Below, in pieces: positions 9,364 through 17,837 of a stretch of 39,729 nt of DNA (the first letter of the stretch is position 1; the number at the start of each line of letters is the position of its first letter). The DNA lies in NCBI GenBank assembly GCA_016196925.1, contig JACPWS010000087.1, positions 1-39,729 of the forward strand. The letters run 5' to 3'. The notes under the pieces are model-generated. The model made no database searches. It had not been told where the DNA came from and saw only the letters and a program-made list of their open reading frames with translations. Made by a program: the position numbers and the translations under genes. Source of the stretch: Burkholderiales bacterium. GTDB lineage: Bacteria; Pseudomonadota; Gammaproteobacteria; Burkholderiales; Burkholderiaceae_D.

Positions 9364-11325
9364 CTAAAGCGCGGCCGCATGCAGCGGCAAGCTCAGCGTG
9401 AAGCGGGTGCCCTGGCCTAGGGCGCTTTCCACATCGATTTTGCCGCCCATCACGCTGTACACCAGATTGTGCACGATGCTGAGGCCGAGGCCGCTGCCGC
9501 CGTGGCCGAGCTTGGTGGTGAAAAACGGGTCGAAGATGCGCCGCAGATCGTCGTCGCCTATGCCCTTGCCGTTATCGGAAAACACGATCTCCACCGCGTC
9601 GCCCGCCACGAGCCGCGCGCTTAAGCGCATGCTGCCGGGCGTATGTTGTTCAAAGCCGTGCAGCATGGCGTTGTTGATGAAATTCGCCAGCACCTGGCCG
9701 TAAGGGCCGGGATAACTGTCGAGTTCTATCCCGACCGGGATATCCACTTCCAGCGTGTGGCCGCGTTTTTTGATGCGGCTTTGCAAGGTGCGCACGATTT
9801 CCTGCGTGGTTTGCGCGAGGTTGAAGCGGCGCCGCTGCTGGCTGGTCTGGTCGGCCGAGACTTGCTTGAAGCTGCAGACGAGATCGCTTGCGTTGCTCAG
9901 GTTGCGCATCAATAATTCATTCGCATCGTTGACGGCGCCGGCGAACGTCGCTAAATCGGAACGGCGCAGCGTGTTCGCGTGCATCTTCCGCATGAACGCG
10001 ACCGATTGCTCGAGCAGGGTGCTGGCGGTCAGCAAGCTGTTGCCTATCGGCGTGTTCAGCTCATGCGCGATGCCGGTCACCAGCGCGCCTAGCGCCGCGA
10101 GTTTTTCCTTGGACATCAGGATCTGCTGCGCTTTCGCGAGTTGCTGGTAAGTGTAGGCATTGTCGAGCGCGATCGCAGTGTAGGCCGCCAGCGTCATCGC
10201 CATGTCGGCATGCATGCGCTGAAACGCATTTTTTTCCGTACTCTGGATCGCGATCACGCCTATGCTGCGGTGCTTGATGACGAGCGGCGCGTAGATCAGC
10301 GATACCGGCGTGATTTTTTGCCGCTGATCGGGGTAGGCGCTGTCCACCGTCAGCTTGTCCAGGCCGGCGGCGCCGATGTAGTGCCGGTATTCGGTAAAAA
10401 TATCGTTGATATAAATTTCTTTCTGATGCGTCACGCACCAGACCGACAGCAAATCCGGGTCGCGCGTGTCGCGCGCATACGGCAGCATGCGCTGCCCGCG
10501 CAAGATATTGCACGGGAATTCTATGACGCCTTGTTCCGGCCGGTACAGCCCTACCGCAAATACTTCGGCGCCCATCAATTCGTGCACGTGGCGGTACACG
10601 ATATCCATGATGGTGTCGCGGTCCAGGCTGGACGTGATTTCGCGCCCGATTTCGCTGAGCCGGAAAATATTCTCTTGCGCTTGCCGCAATTGTTCGGTCT
10701 GCAGTTGCAATTCCCGCGTCCGGCGCTGCACGCGCTGCTCCAGTTCGTGCTGGATGCGCACGTGCTCGCGCTGGGCCAGCACTTGCTGCACGAGATTGCC
10801 GATATGACTGCCGAACAGCACGTCTTCGCGCGACCAGTCGCGCTGGCGGCTGCTTTGTCCGAAACAGAGCGCGCCTATGTTTTCTCCATGCATGCGCACC
10901 GGGATTTCCAGCACGGAATGCAGCGCATGCGCGCCGAACAATTGCGGCAACTCGGACGCGGCCGGATGCAGCCTGACGTCGTGGGAAATCAGCGGCCCGT
11001 CGTCCTGCTGCAGCAAGGCGAAAAATTCCGGCATGTCTTGCCGGCTGATGCTGCGCTGGGCGGCATCGGCGGCGCTCCCTTGCGCTTGGCAGACGAGGCG
11101 CTCGCGCGCGTCGTCCAGCAGCCAGATCGCGGCGAATTCTATGTGCAGGATATCGAGTGCGGTAACGGCGATCAGTTGCATGACGGCGGCAATCTCGCCT
11201 TCTTCCAGCAAGCGATCGGACGATAAGTCCAGCAATAATTCTACCGGCGATTTTTGCGACAAGTCATGACGGGCATGACGTCGCGCAACACGTGTAATGC
11301 GATGCAAAAAGCGATTCACATTCAT
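9364..11325 (-). CDS. GAF-GAF sensor histidine kinase
   Basis: Sensor kinase of 653 residues with no evident transmembrane segment, so probably cytoplasmic. Two GAF domains lie at about 65-210 and 255-400, the second ending in QSTEKNAFQRMH...ALDNAYTYQQLA, with a coiled coil between them. The dimerisation and phosphoacceptor motif GIAHELNTPIG has His421. The ATPase domain shows an N box (ANFINNAMLHGFE), a G1 box (DNGKGIGDDDL), an F box (DPFFTTK) and a G2 box (GGSGLGLSIVHNLV). The start at 11325 (MNVNRFLHR) is preferred; the open frame to 11541 runs through a repeat. No response regulator is adjacent, so the partner is unknown. The N-terminal GAF could sense a small molecule or redox state, but no heme or Cys motif stands out. 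Confidence 0.92.
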   Translation of the reverse strand: MNVNRFLHRITRVARRHARHDLSQKSPVELLLDLSSDRLLEEGEIAAVMQLIAVTALDILHIEFAAIWLLDDARERLVCQAQGSAADAAQRSISRQDMPEFFALLQQDDGPLISHDVRLHPAASELPQLFGAHALHSVLEIPVRMHGENIGALCFGQSSRQRDWSREDVLFGSHIGNLVQQVLAQREHVRIQHELEQRVQRRTRELQLQTEQLRQAQENIFRLSEIGREITSSLDRDTIMDIVYRHVHELMGAEVFAVGLYRPEQGVIEFPCNILRGQRMLPYARDTRDPDLLSVWCVTHQKEIYINDIFTEYRHYIGAAGLDKLTVDSAYPDQRQKITPVSLIYAPLVIKHRSIGVIAIQSTEKNAFQRMHADMAMTLAAYTAIALDNAYTYQQLAKAQQILMSKEKLAALGALVTGIAHELNTPIGNSLLTASTLLEQSVAFMRKMHANTLRRSDLATFAGAVNDANELLMRNLSNASDLVCSFKQVSADQTSQQRRRFNLAQTTQEIVRTLQSRIKKRGHTLEVDIPVGIELDSYPGPYGQVLANFINNAMLHGFEQHTPGSMRLSARLVAGDAVEIVFSDNGKGIGDDDLRRIFDPFFTTKLGHGGSGLGLSIVHNLVYSVMGGKIDVESALGQGTRFTLSLPLHAAAL

Positions 11326-11631
11326 GGTCCGGTGGCTGGTGTGGGATGTTGGTTGTCCGAAAACGGCTAGAACAAAACGGCGCCCTGGCGTATAAAGACG
11401 GTAAGCCAGCGACGAGTTTAAAACAAATCGGACGCAAGCTGGTGTCGATTTACCGTTCGCCGGCAATGACGATAGCGCTACCGTCAAAGCTCTCACCACA
11501 GAGATACGGAGACACAGAGATACACAGAGAAGAGTCCGCACCTTCGGTTATTCTTTTGTGCTTTTCCTCCGTGTCTCTGTGGTGAAGGGTTCGGTTTTAG
11601 CGGTGCGTAACGTCAGTTACTAAAGATCAAC
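11326..11631. other. Intergenic region between the divergent kinase and ada/alkA genes
   Basis: 306 bases with no gene. The right half is mostly the CACAGAGA-type inverted repeat (11491-11586). I see no clear promoter or Ada box. Confidence 0.6.
11491..11586. repeat. CACAGAGA-type inverted repeat
   Basis: The left arm contains TCACCACAGAGATACGGAG plus further 9-bp units (ACACAGAGA). The right arm (11562-11586) is the reverse complement of the first part with few mismatches (CTCCGTGTCTCTGTGGTGA). It is a different family from the CACGAAA repeats but has the same plan: tandem 9-bp units in inverted arms. The inner part of the right arm (TTTTGTGCTTTTCCT) drifts toward the CACGAAA type. Confidence 0.8.
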
Positions 11632-13134
11632 ATGAGAGCTAATAGCATTTTCCCGGACCAGCACGATGCAGCGGCGCGCAATCTTTGCTATTACCGCGCG
11701 CTCGCCGCCAGGGATAGCCGCTACGACGGCGTGTTTTTCACCGGCGTGAAGACGACCGGCATTTATTGCCGTCCCGTGTGTAGCGCCAAGACGCCGCGCG
11801 CGTCGTCGTGCACTTTTTTCAGCACGGCGGCGGCGGCCGAAACGGCCGGTTTCCGGCCTTGCCTGCGGTGCCGGCCGGAACTTGCGCCATATGCTTTGCA
11901 ACAAAATCTCGCGCATGCCGTCTGGCAGCGCATCGCGGACGGCGCACTGAACGAAGCGAGCCTGGAAACGCTGGCGCAACAAGTCGGTTTATCGTCGCGC
12001 CAGTTGCGGCGCGTGCTGTTGCAGGAATTCGGCGTGACGCCGGTCGCGCTAGCGCAAACCCAGCGCCTGTTGTTTGCGAAAAAGCTGTTGCAGGAAACTC
12101 AACTCGGCATGGCCGAAGTCGCGTATGCGGCCGGGTTCGGCAGCGTGCGCCGCTTCAACGCCTTGTTTGCCGAACGTTACCGGCTGGCGCCCGGCGCGTT
12201 GCGGCGCGCCGCCGCGCCCGCAGGCGACGGCATTTGCCTGCGCCTCGCGTATCGGCCGCCGTATGCCTGGGATGCGCTCAGCGCTTACCTGGCCGGGCGC
12301 GCGATGCCGGGGCTGGAAGCGGTCGTGCACGAAGCCGGCTGCAGCGCCTATGTGCGCAGCGTGCAGCTGGAACGGTGCAGCGGCTGGCTGAAAGTCAGTC
12401 ACTTGCCACACAAGCAGCAACTGGCCTTGGAAGTCGCGCCGGAACTGACGCCGGTCTTGCTGCCGCTGATGGCCAGGGTGCGCCAGCAATTCGACCTGGA
12501 AGCGAATCCGTCCGTGATCGAGCAACAGCTGGCCACGGATCCCATGCTCGCCGCGCAAATCGCGCGCACGCCGGGCTTGCGCGTGCCGGGCGCTTTCGAT
12601 ACGTTCGAGCTGGCGATCCGCGCCGTGCTCGGCCAGCAAGTCAGCGTGGCCGGCGCCAGCACCGTCGCCTGCCGGCTGGTGCAGCGTTTCGGTGCGCCGC
12701 TCGCGACGCCGTTCGCCGCCGTTACGCATCATTTCCCGACGCCGCAAGTGCTGGCGCACAGCCCGCTCGACCAGCTGGGCGCGATAGGCCTACCCGGTGC
12801 ACGCGCCGCCACGCTGCAAAACCTCGCGCTTTACGCGCTGGAAGGCGGCTTGCAAAGACGGCCGGGCGCCAGTGCCGGGGAAATGGTGGCGCAATTGAAA
12901 ACCGTGAAAGGCATAGGCGAATGGACTGCGCAATACATCGCGCTGCGCGCCTTGCGCTATCCGGACGCGTTTCCGGGCGGCGATCTCGGCTTGCAAAAAG
13001 CGGCCGCACAACTGGCCGCGCCGCCGGCGCCGCGCCTGAGCGAAAAGCAATTATTGCAGCAAGCGCAAGCCTGGGCGCCGTGGCGCGCTTATGCCGCCTT
13101 GTTGCTGTGGCAATCCTTGGAGAAAGGGACTTGA
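11632..13134 (+). CDS. Ada metal-binding/AraC domain fused to AlkA-type DNA glycosylase
   Basis: Alkylation-repair protein of 500 residues. The N-terminal Ada zinc domain keeps all four Cys ligands, Cys46 and Cys50 (IYCRPVC) and Cys77 and Cys80 (PCLRC); one of them should accept methyl groups from phosphotriesters. An AraC-type DNA-binding domain follows (about 90-185; ASLETLAQQVGLSSRQLRR). An AlkA N-domain and a helix-hairpin-helix glycosylase domain come next (VKGIGEWTAQYIALRAL), with the likely catalytic Asp451 in PGGDLG. It would excise 3-methyladenine and may activate its own operon. The stop is 2 nt before the ogt start, so the two form an operon. The start at 11632 lacks a strong ribosome binding site. 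This domain order occurs in other proteobacteria and actinobacteria. Confidence 0.93.
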   Translation: MRANSIFPDQHDAAARNLCYYRALAARDSRYDGVFFTGVKTTGIYCRPVCSAKTPRASSCTFFSTAAAAETAGFRPCLRCRPELAPYALQQNLAHAVWQRIADGALNEASLETLAQQVGLSSRQLRRVLLQEFGVTPVALAQTQRLLFAKKLLQETQLGMAEVAYAAGFGSVRRFNALFAERYRLAPGALRRAAAPAGDGICLRLAYRPPYAWDALSAYLAGRAMPGLEAVVHEAGCSAYVRSVQLERCSGWLKVSHLPHKQQLALEVAPELTPVLLPLMARVRQQFDLEANPSVIEQQLATDPMLAAQIARTPGLRVPGAFDTFELAIRAVLGQQVSVAGASTVACRLVQRFGAPLATPFAAVTHHFPTPQVLAHSPLDQLGAIGLPGARAATLQNLALYALEGGLQRRPGASAGEMVAQLKTVKGIGEWTAQYIALRALRYPDAFPGGDLGLQKAAAQLAAPPAPRLSEKQLLQQAQAWAPWRAYAALLLWQSLEKGT

Positions 13135-13136
13135 AC

Positions 13137-13613
13137 ATGAATTATCTGAACTATGCCAGTCCGCTCGGCACGCTGTTGCTGGCGGCCAGCGATCTGGGTC
13201 TGGCCGGCGTGTATTTCGAGCGGCATAGCCATTTCCAGGGCGGCGCCGGCTGGCGGCAGGACGAGCGTGATCCCGTGTTATTGCAAGCCGCGCGCCAATT
13301 GGGCGAGTATTTCGCCGGCCTAAGGCGCAGCTTCGATCTGCCGCTGGACTTGAGTGCCGGCAGCGCATTCCAGCAAGCGGTGTGGCGCGCCTTGCAAGAC
13401 ATCCCTTACGGCCGGACCGAGAGTTATGCCGGACTCGCGCGCCGCCTGGCCAAGCCGGCCGCGGTGCGCGCGGTGGGCGCGGCGAACGGGCGCAACCCGC
13501 TGTCGATTATCGTGCCTTGCCATCGCGTGATCGCGAGTTCGGGCGCGCTGACCGGCTATGCCGGCGGCTTGCACAACAAGCAAATCTTACTGGAATTGGA
13601 AATGGCGTTGTAA
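13137..13613 (+). CDS. ogt: Methylated-DNA--protein-cysteine methyltransferase
   Basis: Suicide repair enzyme that moves methyl groups from O6-methylguanine or O4-methylthymine to its own Cys. It is 158 residues, typical for Ogt. The active-site motif IVPCHRVI has Cys128; AFQQAVWRALQDIPYGRTESY is the usual DNA-binding helix region and GAANGRNP the Asn hinge. A good ribosome binding site (GGAGAAAGGG) lies inside the end of the Ada/AlkA gene, and the start follows its stop by 2 nt, so both are co-expressed. Together they hold the parts of E. coli Ada, AlkA and Ogt in two proteins. Nothing looks broken. Confidence 0.95.
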   Translation: MNYLNYASPLGTLLLAASDLGLAGVYFERHSHFQGGAGWRQDERDPVLLQAARQLGEYFAGLRRSFDLPLDLSAGSAFQQAVWRALQDIPYGRTESYAGLARRLAKPAAVRAVGAANGRNPLSIIVPCHRVIASSGALTGYAGGLHNKQILLELEMAL

Positions 13614-13715
13614 AAAACATACGCGGAAAAAATCGACGCGTTTTCTTGTAATCGGGCCGCAAGCCGCATGCAGATTGGGTCTGGCGCATTTCTTAAATGG
13701 CATATCATTTATTCA

Positions 13716-13735
13716 TTTTGCTGCGCCGCACAAAA
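13716..13735. promoter_or_regulatory. Inverted repeat upstream of the phasin promoter, possible PhaR operator
   Basis: TTTTG-CTGCGCCGCA-CAAAA is a near-perfect palindrome with a TGCG-C-CGCA core. It ends 5 bp before the -35 hexamer of the phasin promoter. PHB-responsive PhaR repressors in other bacteria bind TGC-rich palindromes next to phasin genes; the assignment here is inference. Confidence 0.45.
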
Positions 13736-13740
13736 AGTGC

Positions 13741-13768
13741 TTGACCTTTAAAACGCGTCGTGTAGAAT
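13741..13768 (+). promoter_or_regulatory. Sigma-70-type promoter of the phasin gene
   Basis: -35 TTGACC, 16-bp spacer, -10 TAGAAT. The distance to the phasin ATG is about 91 bp, leaving a leader of roughly 85 nt. The match is strong, as expected for an abundant granule protein. Confidence 0.75.
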
Positions 13769-13859
13769 CGGGATTGTTGCGGTGCACCATTCAAGTCAAT
13801 GCGATGGACGGCGCTGCCATTTTGTTAATTCCATTGATTTTCACCACCCGGAGCCTGCC

Positions 13860-14420
13860 ATGTACACCACCCCAGAACAATTTATCGCCGCCACTAAAGC
13901 GAGCCTGGAAGCGCAATTCGCTTCCCTGACAACACTCAACAAAAAAGCCTTCGAAGGCCTGGAGCAATTGCTCGCCCTGAACGTGAACGCCGCCAAGGCC
14001 ACGTTCGAAGAAGGCACCGCCGCCGCCAAGCAACTGGTCGCCGCCAAGGATGCGCAAGAGTTTTTCAGCCTGACGGCGGCGCAAGCCCAACCCAGCGCAG
14101 AAAAGGCGCTGGCTTACGGCCGTCATCTGGCCAGCATCACTTCCGCCACCCAGGCCGAATTCACCAAGGCGGTCGAAGCGCACATTGCCGAAACGAATAC
14201 CAAGGTGATTTCCCTGATCGACGAAGTGACCAAGAATGCGCCGACCGGTTCCGAGCAAGCGGTGACTGCCTTGAAATCGGTGGTCGGCAATATCAATGCC
14301 GGTTACGAGCAATTGACCAAGACCACCAAGCAAGCGGTGCAGACGATGGAAGAAAACCTGAACAAGGCTACCCAGCAATTCACCCAGGCCGCTGAAAAAG
14401 CGACTGCCAAGAAAAAATAA
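13860..14420 (+). CDS. phaP: Phasin family protein (PHB granule-associated)
   Basis: Small amphipathic helical protein that coats polyhydroxybutyrate granules and limits their size. It is 186 residues, nearly all helical and rich in Ala, Lys, Gln and Thr, with no Cys. The N-terminus MYTTPEQFIAATKA and the following LTTLNKKAFEGLEQLLALN match the beta-proteobacterial phasin family. The C-terminus is a Lys/Ala tail ending in ATAKKK. I place the start at 13860 behind CGGAG; the frame is open to 13782 without family likeness. A strong promoter and palindrome lie upstream and a terminator downstream, so it is a single-gene unit. The thiolase that follows belongs to the same pathway. The gene symbol is by family, not proven. 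Confidence 0.92.
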   Translation: MYTTPEQFIAATKASLEAQFASLTTLNKKAFEGLEQLLALNVNAAKATFEEGTAAAKQLVAAKDAQEFFSLTAAQAQPSAEKALAYGRHLASITSATQAEFTKAVEAHIAETNTKVISLIDEVTKNAPTGSEQAVTALKSVVGNINAGYEQLTKTTKQAVQTMEENLNKATQQFTQAAEKATAKKK

Positions 14421-14444
14421 GTCTTACTCTGTTGCACGACTCAA

Positions 14445-14475
14445 GGCTCCCGTCTCCCCCGGGAGCTTTTTTTTT
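14445..14475 (+). terminator. Rho-independent terminator of the phasin gene
   Basis: Stem GCTCCCG/CGGGAGC with loop TCTCCCC, followed by nine T residues. It separates the phasin transcript from the thiolase gene. Confidence 0.93.
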
Positions 14476-14578
14476 GTCTGAAAATGCTGCACTGCAAGCC
14501 ACAAACGATCAGCTGGTGTAATCTGTAAGCCCCGCTTTTTCACCCCGTCCTTTATTCTTAAACCTCAGGAGAAGACAC

Positions 14579-15754
14579 ATGCAAGATATTGTCATCGTCG
14601 CCGCAGGCCGTACTGCGGTAGGTAAATTTGCTGGTTCGCTGGCCAAGATCGCCGCTGCCGAGCTGGGCGCCCATGTCATCACGGGCTTGCTGGCGAAGAC
14701 CGGTATCAGCGGCGAGTTGGTGAACGAAGTCTTGCTGGGCCAGGTCTTGACGGCCGGCGTCGGCCAGAACCCGGCGCGCCAGGCCGCGATCAAGGCCGGT
14801 CTGCCGCACGGGGTGCCGGCCATGACCATCAACAAGGTGTGCGGCAGCGGCTTGAAAGCGACCCATCTGGCGGCGCAGGCGATACGCTGCGGCGACGCCG
14901 AGATCATCATCGCCGGCGGCCAGGAAAACATGAGCGCTTCGCCGCACGTGCTGAACGGTTCGCGCGACGGCTTCCGCATGGGCGACACCAAGCTGGTCGA
15001 CACCATGATCGTGGACGGCTTGTGGGACGTGTACCACCAATACCACATGGGCATCACGGCCGAGAACGTCGCGAAAAAATACGGCATCAGCCGCGCAGAG
15101 CAGGATGCATTTGCGCTGGCTTCGCAAAACAAGGCCGAAGCCGCGCAACAGGCCGGTAAATTCAAGGATGAAATCCTGCCGTTCGAAATCGTCGGCAAGA
15201 AGGGCACGACGGTGTTCGACGCCGATGAATTCATCAAGCACGGCGCCACGCTGGAATCGCTGGCAAGCTTGCGCCCGGCCTTCGACAAGGCCGGCACGGT
15301 CACCGCCGGCAACGCTTCCGGCCTGAACGACGGCGCTGCCGCCGTGCTCATGATGTCGGCCCGCAAGGCCGAGGAGCTAGGCTTGCCGGTGCTGGCGCGC
15401 ATCAAGGCGTATGCCTCGGCCGGGGTCGATCCGTCCATCATGGGCATGGGCCCGGTACCGGCCGCCCGGCTCTGCCTGAAGAAAGCCGGCTGGACGCATC
15501 AGGAGCTGGACTTGATGGAAATCAATGAAGCGTTCGCGGCCCAGGCGATAGGCGTCAACCGCGAAATGGGCTGGGATACCAGCAAGATCAACGTCAATGG
15601 CGGCGCGATCGCAATCGGCCATCCCATAGGTGCATCGGGCTGCCGCATCCTGGTCAGCCTGATCCACGAAATGATCAGGCGCGATGCGAAGAAGGGCCTG
15701 GCCAGCCTGTGCATAGGCGGCGGCATGGGTGTGGCGCTGGCGATAGAGCGCTAA
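14579..15754 (+). CDS. phaA: Acetyl-CoA C-acetyltransferase (beta-ketothiolase)
   Basis: Condenses two acetyl-CoA to acetoacetyl-CoA, the first step of PHB synthesis, or runs in reverse in degradation. It is 391 residues, the normal length. Catalytic residues are Cys88 ([10 protein letters not shown]), His348 ([14 protein letters not shown]) and Cys378 ([14 protein letters not shown]), with NEAFAAQ before His348. AGGAGAAG precedes the start. No phaB or phaC is in the window, so a biosynthetic role rests on the phasin next door. An AtoB-like or amino-acid-degradation role is equally possible from sequence alone, hence a moderate claim on the symbol. Confidence 0.93.
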   Translation: MQDIVIVAAGRTAVGKFAGSLAKIAAAELGAHVITGLLAKTGISGELVNEVLLGQVLTAGVGQNPARQAAIKAGLPHGVPAMTINKVCGSGLKATHLAAQAIRCGDAEIIIAGGQENMSASPHVLNGSRDGFRMGDTKLVDTMIVDGLWDVYHQYHMGITAENVAKKYGISRAEQDAFALASQNKAEAAQQAGKFKDEILPFEIVGKKGTTVFDADEFIKHGATLESLASLRPAFDKAGTVTAGNASGLNDGAAAVLMMSARKAEELGLPVLARIKAYASAGVDPSIMGMGPVPAARLCLKKAGWTHQELDLMEINEAFAAQAIGVNREMGWDTSKINVNGGAIAIGHPIGASGCRILVSLIHEMIRRDAKKGLASLCIGGGMGVALAIER

Positions 15755-15770
15755 GCGCGGCGCTTCGCTT

Positions 15771-15792
15771 GCGGCCCGGAGCCCCGGGCCGC
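15771..15792. terminator. GC-rich hairpin between convergent genes
   Basis: Perfect 9-bp stem GCGGCCCGG/CCGGGCCGC with loop AGCC, 16 bp after the thiolase stop. It has no T-run on either side, so it may be a weak terminator or a 3'-end stabiliser. Confidence 0.4.
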
Positions 15793-15831
15793 AGCGCTCA
15801 TTGGCCGGCAACGCTTATGTCCAGGGCAGCT

Positions 15832-16311
15832 CTAGGCGGGATCGGCTTGACTCAGGTTTTGCAACGTGCCGGTCGTCTCTCCCCCCGCCAGGCTGGTTAC
15901 GTTGCGCGCATAACACGCATCCAGCAATTCGCTGGTCTGGCCATGGGTTACTTTGAGTAATTCCGCGCAGGCCGTTTCACGTTGCATGCCGCATTTCACA
16001 AAAAATTCCAACAATTCGGCGAACAGCTGACGGCGTTTCAGGCCGGCGACGGATAAATCGCGCCGGTCGCCGAAAAAGGCCATCAGGGTAGAGCCGCAGG
16101 CGCAGTTGCGATATAGCTCGACGAAAGAAGCCGCATCGTCATCTTCTGCGGGTTTTAATCCAGTACGCCCGGCCCGGATGGCTTGTGTTGCGCTGAAGTA
16201 TTCCTGTTCTGTATGGTAGATGCGGCCGCAACATGCGCAGCGCTTAGGGAAGTCGTCCTGGTGTAAAGCCTTCAAGTCAGCAGCCCAGTGTTGATAATCG
16301 GCAACTTGCAT
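15832..16311 (-). CDS. Small Cys-rich (zinc-ribbon-like) protein of unknown function
   Basis: 159 residues. The N-terminal part has a Cys cluster (RCACCGRIYHT, about 24-34) and a second one about 45 residues later (NCACGSTLMAFF), spaced as a four-Cys metal site. Between them lies an acidic stretch (EDDDAASFVELY). The C-terminal half is helical (RRQLFAELLEFFVKCGMQRETACAELL) and may be a dimerisation segment. I do not recognise a named family. GGAGGATAG precedes the ATG. The gene follows the HD-GYP gene on the same strand with 19 bp between them, so they form an operon and the protein could modulate or sense for the HD-GYP protein. That link is inference. Confidence 0.8.
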   Translation of the reverse strand: MQVADYQHWAADLKALHQDDFPKRCACCGRIYHTEQEYFSATQAIRAGRTGLKPAEDDDAASFVELYRNCACGSTLMAFFGDRRDLSVAGLKRRQLFAELLEFFVKCGMQRETACAELLKVTHGQTSELLDACYARNVTSLAGGETTGTLQNLSQADPA

Positions 16312-16330
16312 TGCTATCCTCCGGTGCGGA

Positions 16331-17662
16331 CTAAAACGAGGGCCAGATCACGCAAGAGCCGGTTAATCTGGTCAGGCGCAAATGTGTGACCAGTTCACTC
16401 AAGGCGACCTGTGACACTCCGTCCACGACTGGCTTCCGACGATCTATTTCATTCGCGAGATCGCGTAACAACCAGTCGATCTCGCTCAGCATATCGCGCA
16501 ATTCGGTCAGGATCTGGGCATCGTCGCCGGCGATGGCTTCGATGCCGTGGATATCTTCCGGATCGAAGCCGGCCTGCAAGATCAGGCTGCGTATGCTATC
16601 CATGCGCTCGAACAAAAAATCGACGGCGCCATGTTGGGTGTTGTCGGCCTGGGTTTCCAAAAATACTTTCAACGACTGCCAAGCATCGAAGATCTTGGCG
16701 AGCTTTTCCAGTTCCGCCGTCAGATCCAGATCGGCAAACACTTCGCGCTGCTCGTGCTCGGGGAGGTGTATCAGTTCGCGCAAGGCATTTAAAATTTCCG
16801 GGGCGAAGCGATTCCGGCTCACCCGCAACAACATATCCATGCGATGCGATTCGAAGCGGTCGCTGCCGGCTTCGGCCAGATCGGCCACCGCCAGCAATTT
16901 TCCCAAATCAGAAATCTGGGCCGATTTCAAGGCATACGGATAACCGCTGCCATCCAGCCTTTCATGGTGTTGCAGCACCGCCTTAACCACGGCCGGCGGC
17001 ACTTCCTTGTTGTCGCTCAGCAGGCAATAAGCGGTGATGGGATGCACGTGTACATAGCGTCTTTCTTCCGGCGCAATCCGGTGTTCTGTCATCAACAGGG
17101 CTGGGTCGGTGTGCAACTCGCCCATGTCGTGACACAGCCCTGCCATCAGGGCCAACGGCAGCTCGGCGGCGGGCAGACCTAGCCTTTGCCCCAGCATGAA
17201 AGCAATCATGGCGGTACGCAAACTATGCTGAAACAGCTCGGGCCGCGTTTCGCGCATCACGGTCAACCGTGTCAGCAATTGCGGCGGCAGCGTCAGGCGC
17301 GCCAACTCATGTTTGACCGCCAGCGCATCCCCGGAGCGGGTCGCCAACTGCTGCATCAGCGTCGAAATTTCCAATACCTTGCTCGCTTCGCGCGCCAGTT
17401 CGGTGGCGGAAATCGTGTGTTGCAACGCCAGCGCCTGGTCGATGGAAATGTTCAGCTTGTGCTGCACCAGACGGTCGAATTGCTTGCGGTCTATGCGCGC
17501 CCCTTTGGCCAGCAATTTCATGCCATTTTTGGCATAGATATCGTCATGCAGCACGATTTCCTGCTGCTCGCCCAGCTCCGAAATGGCGCGCAAATAGTGT
17601 GGGTTTTCGCCGGGCGGGTCCGGCAAATCCGGTAGGGGCGAGGCATGCAACATAGAACGCAT
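16331..17662 (-). CDS. HD-GYP domain protein, probable c-di-GMP phosphodiesterase
   Basis: 443 residues. HD-GYP proteins hydrolyse the second messenger c-di-GMP. Residues 30-120 form an N-terminal helical domain of the type seen in stand-alone HD-GYP proteins. The catalytic domain, about 140-290, has His146 (FQHSLRTAM), His178-Asp179 (LCHDMGE), His207 (HVHPITAY), His232-His233 (QHHERLDGSG) and the GYP triplet at 240-242. The C-terminal 150 residues are helical with no motif I know. No transmembrane helix and no receiver domain are present, so input must come from the helical regions or a partner. GGAGG sits 9 nt before the ATG. It is the first gene of an operon with the Cys-rich protein. Confidence 0.92.
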   Translation of the reverse strand: MRSMLHASPLPDLPDPPGENPHYLRAISELGEQQEIVLHDDIYAKNGMKLLAKGARIDRKQFDRLVQHKLNISIDQALALQHTISATELAREASKVLEISTLMQQLATRSGDALAVKHELARLTLPPQLLTRLTVMRETRPELFQHSLRTAMIAFMLGQRLGLPAAELPLALMAGLCHDMGELHTDPALLMTEHRIAPEERRYVHVHPITAYCLLSDNKEVPPAVVKAVLQHHERLDGSGYPYALKSAQISDLGKLLAVADLAEAGSDRFESHRMDMLLRVSRNRFAPEILNALRELIHLPEHEQREVFADLDLTAELEKLAKIFDAWQSLKVFLETQADNTQHGAVDFLFERMDSIRSLILQAGFDPEDIHGIEAIAGDDAQILTELRDMLSEIDWLLRDLANEIDRRKPVVDGVSQVALSELVTHLRLTRLTGSCVIWPSF

Positions 17663-17781
17663 GGCGAGATCCTCCTATGTTCATGCTAAACAGCAAATTT
17701 CAGAGTGCAGCCAAAATTCATATGCAGGATAACAAGTCTAGCCGGAATACCCGATATTGCTATGTGGATTATGCAACAGGC

Positions 17782-17817
17782 AAAAAAAATCCCCGCAGCA
17801 GTGGCGGGGATTTTTTA
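17782..17817 (-). terminator. Terminator of the POT transporter gene
   Basis: Stem ATCCCCGC/GCGGGGAT flanked by an A-run and a T-run. It lies just after the POT gene stop on the minus strand, and the flanking runs make it potentially bidirectional. Confidence 0.9.
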
Positions 17818-17837
17818 AAGGTGCAGGTCTATTCCAA

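Noticed and set aside
13137..13613. Ogt as the tail of a longer 601-residue protein starting at 11808
   Set aside because: The upstream part of that frame lies out of frame over the Ada/AlkA gene; the ATG at 13137 has its own ribosome binding site and gives a normal-length Ogt.
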